Source of the DNA: Rhodobacteraceae bacterium Alg238-R152
GTDB lineage: Bacteria > Pseudomonadota > Alphaproteobacteria > Rhodobacterales > Rhodobacteraceae
Assembly (NCBI GenBank): GCA_900537125.1
Contig: UNRJ01000004.1
Location: 372,001-436,000 of the forward strand
Direction: 5' to 3'
Length of the DNA: 64,000 nucleotides
The first letter of the stretch is position 1. Every line of letters begins with the position of its first letter. Below, in pieces: positions 61,734-64,000 of the stretch. Both the position numbers and the translations under genes were made by a program. The notes beneath the pieces were generated by a model. The model made no database searches. It was not told the DNA's origin and saw only the letters and a program-made list of their open reading frames with translations.

Positions 61734-62984
61734 TTACTCAACGATTTCCGCTGTCTCGAGCACCGCATGCAACATCACATCCGTGCCCGCGCTGGCCCAC
61801 TCTTTGCTGATGTCTTCTGCCTCATTGTGCGACAGCCCGTCCACACAAGGACACATGATCATCGCCGTTGGCGCTACATCGTTGATCCAGCAGGCGTCAT
61901 GCCCCGCGCCGGAGACAATATCCATGTGGCTATAGCCCAAACGTTCCGCTGCAGTGCGCACCGCGCCCACGCAAGCCTCATCAAACGCAGGTGGGTTAAA
62001 CTGGCCAACAATCTCCCACTCCAGTCCAACTTCGATCTCTTCACAGAGCTTCGGGGCTTTCTCAGCAAACTCCGCCAGCATCGCGTCAATCACCTCTTGC
62101 AGGTGGCTGCGGAAATCGATGGTGAACACCACCTTGCCCGGAATGATGTTGCGCGAGTTTGGATAGACATCCACATGGCCAATCGCGCCCACAGCGTTTG
62201 GCTGATGCTTCATCGCAATCTCATGCACCAGCTCGGTGATACGCGCCAATCCCCGCCCGGCGTTCTTGCGCATGGGCATCGGCGTGGAGCCGGTGTGGCT
62301 CTCTTTGCCGGTTACGGTACATTCAATCCAGCGCAGGCCCTGACCGTGGGTCACAACCCCAATGTCCTTGCCTTCCGCTTCCAGAATGGGCCCCTGCTCG
62401 ATGTGCAACTCAAACATCGCATGCATCTTGCGCGCGCCAACTTCCTCGTCGCCAACCCAGCCAATCCGCTTCAGCTCATCGCCAAATGTCTTGCCTTCCG
62501 CATCGACGCGATCATAAGCCCAATCCTGCGTATGCCGCCCGGTGAACACACCTGATGCCAGCATCGCCGGCGCATAGCGTGTGCCCTCCTCGTTGGTCCA
62601 GTTGGTCACCACAATCGGGTGTTTGGTCTTGATGCCCAGATCATTCATCGAGCGCACAACTTCCAGCCCGCCAAGCACCCCCAACACACCGTCATACTTG
62701 CCGCCGGTTGGCTGCGTATCCAAGTGGCTGCCCATATAGACCGGCAGTGCCTCAGGGTCTTCGCCTGCACGCGTGGCAAACATATTGCCCATCGTGTCCA
62801 CACCCATGCTCATGCCCGCGGCCTCACACCAAGATTGGAACAGCGCGCGACCTTCTGCGTCTTCATCGGTCAAAGTCTGGCGGTTGTTACCACCGGCGAT
62901 ACCAGGGCCAATCTTGGCCATATCCATCAGGCTGTCCCACAGCCGGTCCGCGTTTACCTTGAGGTTCTCACCTGGTGCACCCAT
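61734..62984 (-). CDS. M20-family amidase, N-carbamoyl-beta-alanine/amino acid hydrolase
   Basis: This is a zinc hydrolase of 416 aa, of the ureidopropionase/N-carbamoyl-L-amino acid amidohydrolase group. Motifs are MGSHLDTQPTGGKYDGVLGV near residue 80, WTNEEGTRYAPAML near residue 128, FELHIEQGPILE near residue 190, GSTPMPMRKNAG and GAGHDACWINDVAP near residue 365 (His ligand). It should complete pyrimidine breakdown by releasing CO2 and ammonia from the carbamoyl group. It is first in the operon, divergent from the TetR gene. Confidence 0.93.
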   Translation of the reverse strand: MGAPGENLKVNADRLWDSLMDMAKIGPGIAGGNNRQTLTDEDAEGRALFQSWCEAAGMSMGVDTMGNMFATRAGEDPEALPVYMGSHLDTQPTGGKYDGVLGVLGGLEVVRSMNDLGIKTKHPIVVTNWTNEEGTRYAPAMLASGVFTGRHTQDWAYDRVDAEGKTFGDELKRIGWVGDEEVGARKMHAMFELHIEQGPILEAEGKDIGVVTHGQGLRWIECTVTGKESHTGSTPMPMRKNAGRGLARITELVHEIAMKHQPNAVGAIGHVDVYPNSRNIIPGKVVFTIDFRSHLQEVIDAMLAEFAEKAPKLCEEIEVGLEWEIVGQFNPPAFDEACVGAVRTAAERLGYSHMDIVSGAGHDACWINDVAPTAMIMCPCVDGLSHNEAEDISKEWASAGTDVMLHAVLETAEIVE

Positions 62985-63072
62985 TGCATCTACTCCCTAA
63001 TGTCTGGCCCGGGTCCCTGCCCCTCTCTTGGGGTGGTCCCTCGCTGGCGGGGCTCTTGCTTTCACGGTCTTC

Positions 63073-63121
63073 CTGACCGTATGGTCAAATTCAGACGACC
63101 ACACCCTGACCAACCGGTCAA
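63073..63121. promoter_or_regulatory. Two RutR-type operators
   Basis: CTGACCGTATGGTCAA at 63073-63088 and CTGACCAACCGGTCAA at 63106-63121 each match the known RutR box (TTGACCANNTGGTCAA) at 12 of 14 fixed positions. They are 33 bp apart, upstream of both the M20 hydrolase and the TetR gene. They predict pyrimidine-responsive control of the operon. Confidence 0.85.
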
Positions 63122-63143
63122 GATTTTTATCAGGGCATTTTTG

Positions 63144-63791
63144 ATGGCAGAGACCCCAGCGACATCCCCCAAAGCGACCAGCAAGAAAATGCGCCGTCAG
63201 GAAGCAGAGGCGCTTATTTTGTCAGCAGCCGAAAAAGTCTTTGCCGAGGCAGGCTTTGGCGGCGCCACCATGCAGCTGATCGCCGACGTCGCTGGACTAC
63301 CCAAAGCCAACCTGCATTATTACTTTCCTACCAAGGAGTTGCTCTATCGGCAGGTGGTGCAGAAAATCTTTCAGATCTGGCTTCAGGCGGCGGATATCTT
63401 TGATCAAGCCGACGGCCCGGAAGAAGGCATTGGCGCCTATATTGACGCCAAAATGGAGATCTCCCGCCGCCATGCCGATGGCTCAAAAGTCTGGGCCAGC
63501 GAGGTCATGCACGGCGCGCCGGTGATTCAGGATTATCTGGAGACCACGCTCACCGATTGGACCAACGGGCGAATCGAGGTGATCGAACGCTGGATCGCCG
63601 AGGGCCGCATGGCACCCATCGATCCGCGTCACCTGCTCTATATGCTTTGGGCCACCACCCAGCACTACGCTGACTTTGGCCACCAGATTGACACGCTCAA
63701 CGGCGGCAGCCCTCTCGACGACAAACAGTGGGAAGCCGCCAAATCCAACATCAAGACCATCATCCTGCGCGGGATTGGTGCCACCGAGTAA
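63144..63791 (+). CDS. RutR-like TetR-family regulator
   Basis: This is a TetR regulator of 215 aa from ATG 63144. The DNA-binding domain is ALILSAAEKVFAEAGFGGAT followed by MQLIADVAGLPKANLHYYFP. The ligand domain contains WASEVMHGAPVIQDYL and WATTQHYADFGHQI. The adjacent boxes match those of RutR, which senses uracil or thymine in E. coli. By position it should control the dihydropyrimidinase/importer operon. The reading extends upstream of the ATG into antisense of the hydrolase and is rejected there. Confidence 0.9.
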   Translation: MAETPATSPKATSKKMRRQEAEALILSAAEKVFAEAGFGGATMQLIADVAGLPKANLHYYFPTKELLYRQVVQKIFQIWLQAADIFDQADGPEEGIGAYIDAKMEISRRHADGSKVWASEVMHGAPVIQDYLETTLTDWTNGRIEVIERWIAEGRMAPIDPRHLLYMLWATTQHYADFGHQIDTLNGGSPLDDKQWEAAKSNIKTIILRGIGATE

Positions 63792-63872
63792 GGCTTTCCT
63801 ATCCTAAATCCCTGTAGACCCACGCCTTTGGCTGCAGTAGCCTAAAAGGCAAAGAAATACGGAATGTTACCT

Positions 63873-64000
63873 ATGCCCGAGGCATCGACGCGCAAACCCA
63901 GCCGCATTCAGCAGCGCAACCGCAAGCGCATTCTAGACGCCGCTCTAGAGGTGTTTTCCCGCCACGGCTATCGCGGCGCCACGCTGGATCTGATCGCCGA
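63873..64000 (+). CDS. TetR-family regulator, truncated by window end
   Basis: The start of a second TetR gene runs off the window. The visible 42 residues are NRKRILDAALEVFSRHGYRG and ATLDLIA, the first helices of a TetR HTH. It is in tandem with the RutR-like gene, 81 bases after its stop. An in-frame ATG at 63864 is an alternative start. A second regulator of the same pathway or of a downstream gene is possible. Confidence 0.85.
   Translation, partial: MPEASTRKPSRIQQRNRKRILDAALEVFSRHGYRGATLDLIA

Overview
The window looks like a chromosome segment of a marine alphaproteobacterium of the Rhodobacteraceae/roseobacter group. This rests on gene content and on base composition judged by eye (moderately GC-rich): an adenosylcobalamin-dependent ribonucleotide reductase, a DUF1489 gene, many ABC, TRAP and BCCT uptake systems with divergent regulators, a TrxC-like thioredoxin, a GlxA-type regulator and a large RTX protein. 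No rRNA or CRISPR array was seen. One tRNA (Val, UAC) is present.

Layout. 1-2000: an orphan small gene and an IS3-family element. 2100-10800: a tightly coupled six-gene catabolic operon on the minus strand (aldehyde dehydrogenase, M19-like protein, unknown 561-aa protein, DUF3726 protein, Ldh-type NAD(P)H oxidoreductase, BCCT betaine carrier) with a divergent LysR regulator. This is the best candidate for an undescribed pathway. 11000-20600: a sugar ABC importer followed by two TIM-barrel isomerase/epimerase proteins and two Gfo/Idh/MocA dehydrogenases, under a divergent LacI regulator with two exactly inverted operators. 20800-24400: HxlR/metallo-hydrolase and MarR/EamA/NmrA divergons, the MarR one with two palindromic operators. 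24650-25220: a decayed AAA+ ATPase. 25300-30000: a TRAP transporter, gluconokinase and a LacI regulator with a 20-bp palindrome between them, probably for gluconate or a related sugar acid.

30160-31700 holds an IS1182-type element with a frameshifted transposase. 31850-41550 is mostly housekeeping: nrdJ with a pair of NrdR boxes, DUF1489, modABC, a chemoreceptor, nadD and a YcnI-type copper locus, plus a small secreted ORF. 41700-47600 is a more AT-rich patch of small unknown membrane or secreted genes around ettA. It includes a miniature internally deleted ettA relic and a DUF4238 gene. 47700-55900 holds tRNA-Val, a GlxA regulator, a 1172-aa RTX protein with a 116-residue higher-order repeat, an orphan BrnA-like protein, a thioesterase, a geranylgeranyl-reductase-like flavoprotein and a TrxC-like thioredoxin.

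55950-64000 is a reductive pyrimidine degradation locus: an NMT1/THI5-type ABC importer with a GNAT gene inside it, dihydropyrimidinase, a ureidopropionase-type M20 hydrolase, a RutR-like TetR regulator preceded by two RutR-type boxes, and the start of a second TetR gene. The dihydropyrimidine dehydrogenase is not in the window.

Limits: all family calls are from reading the sequence. No database search was run, so substrates are inferred from neighbourhood and motif only.
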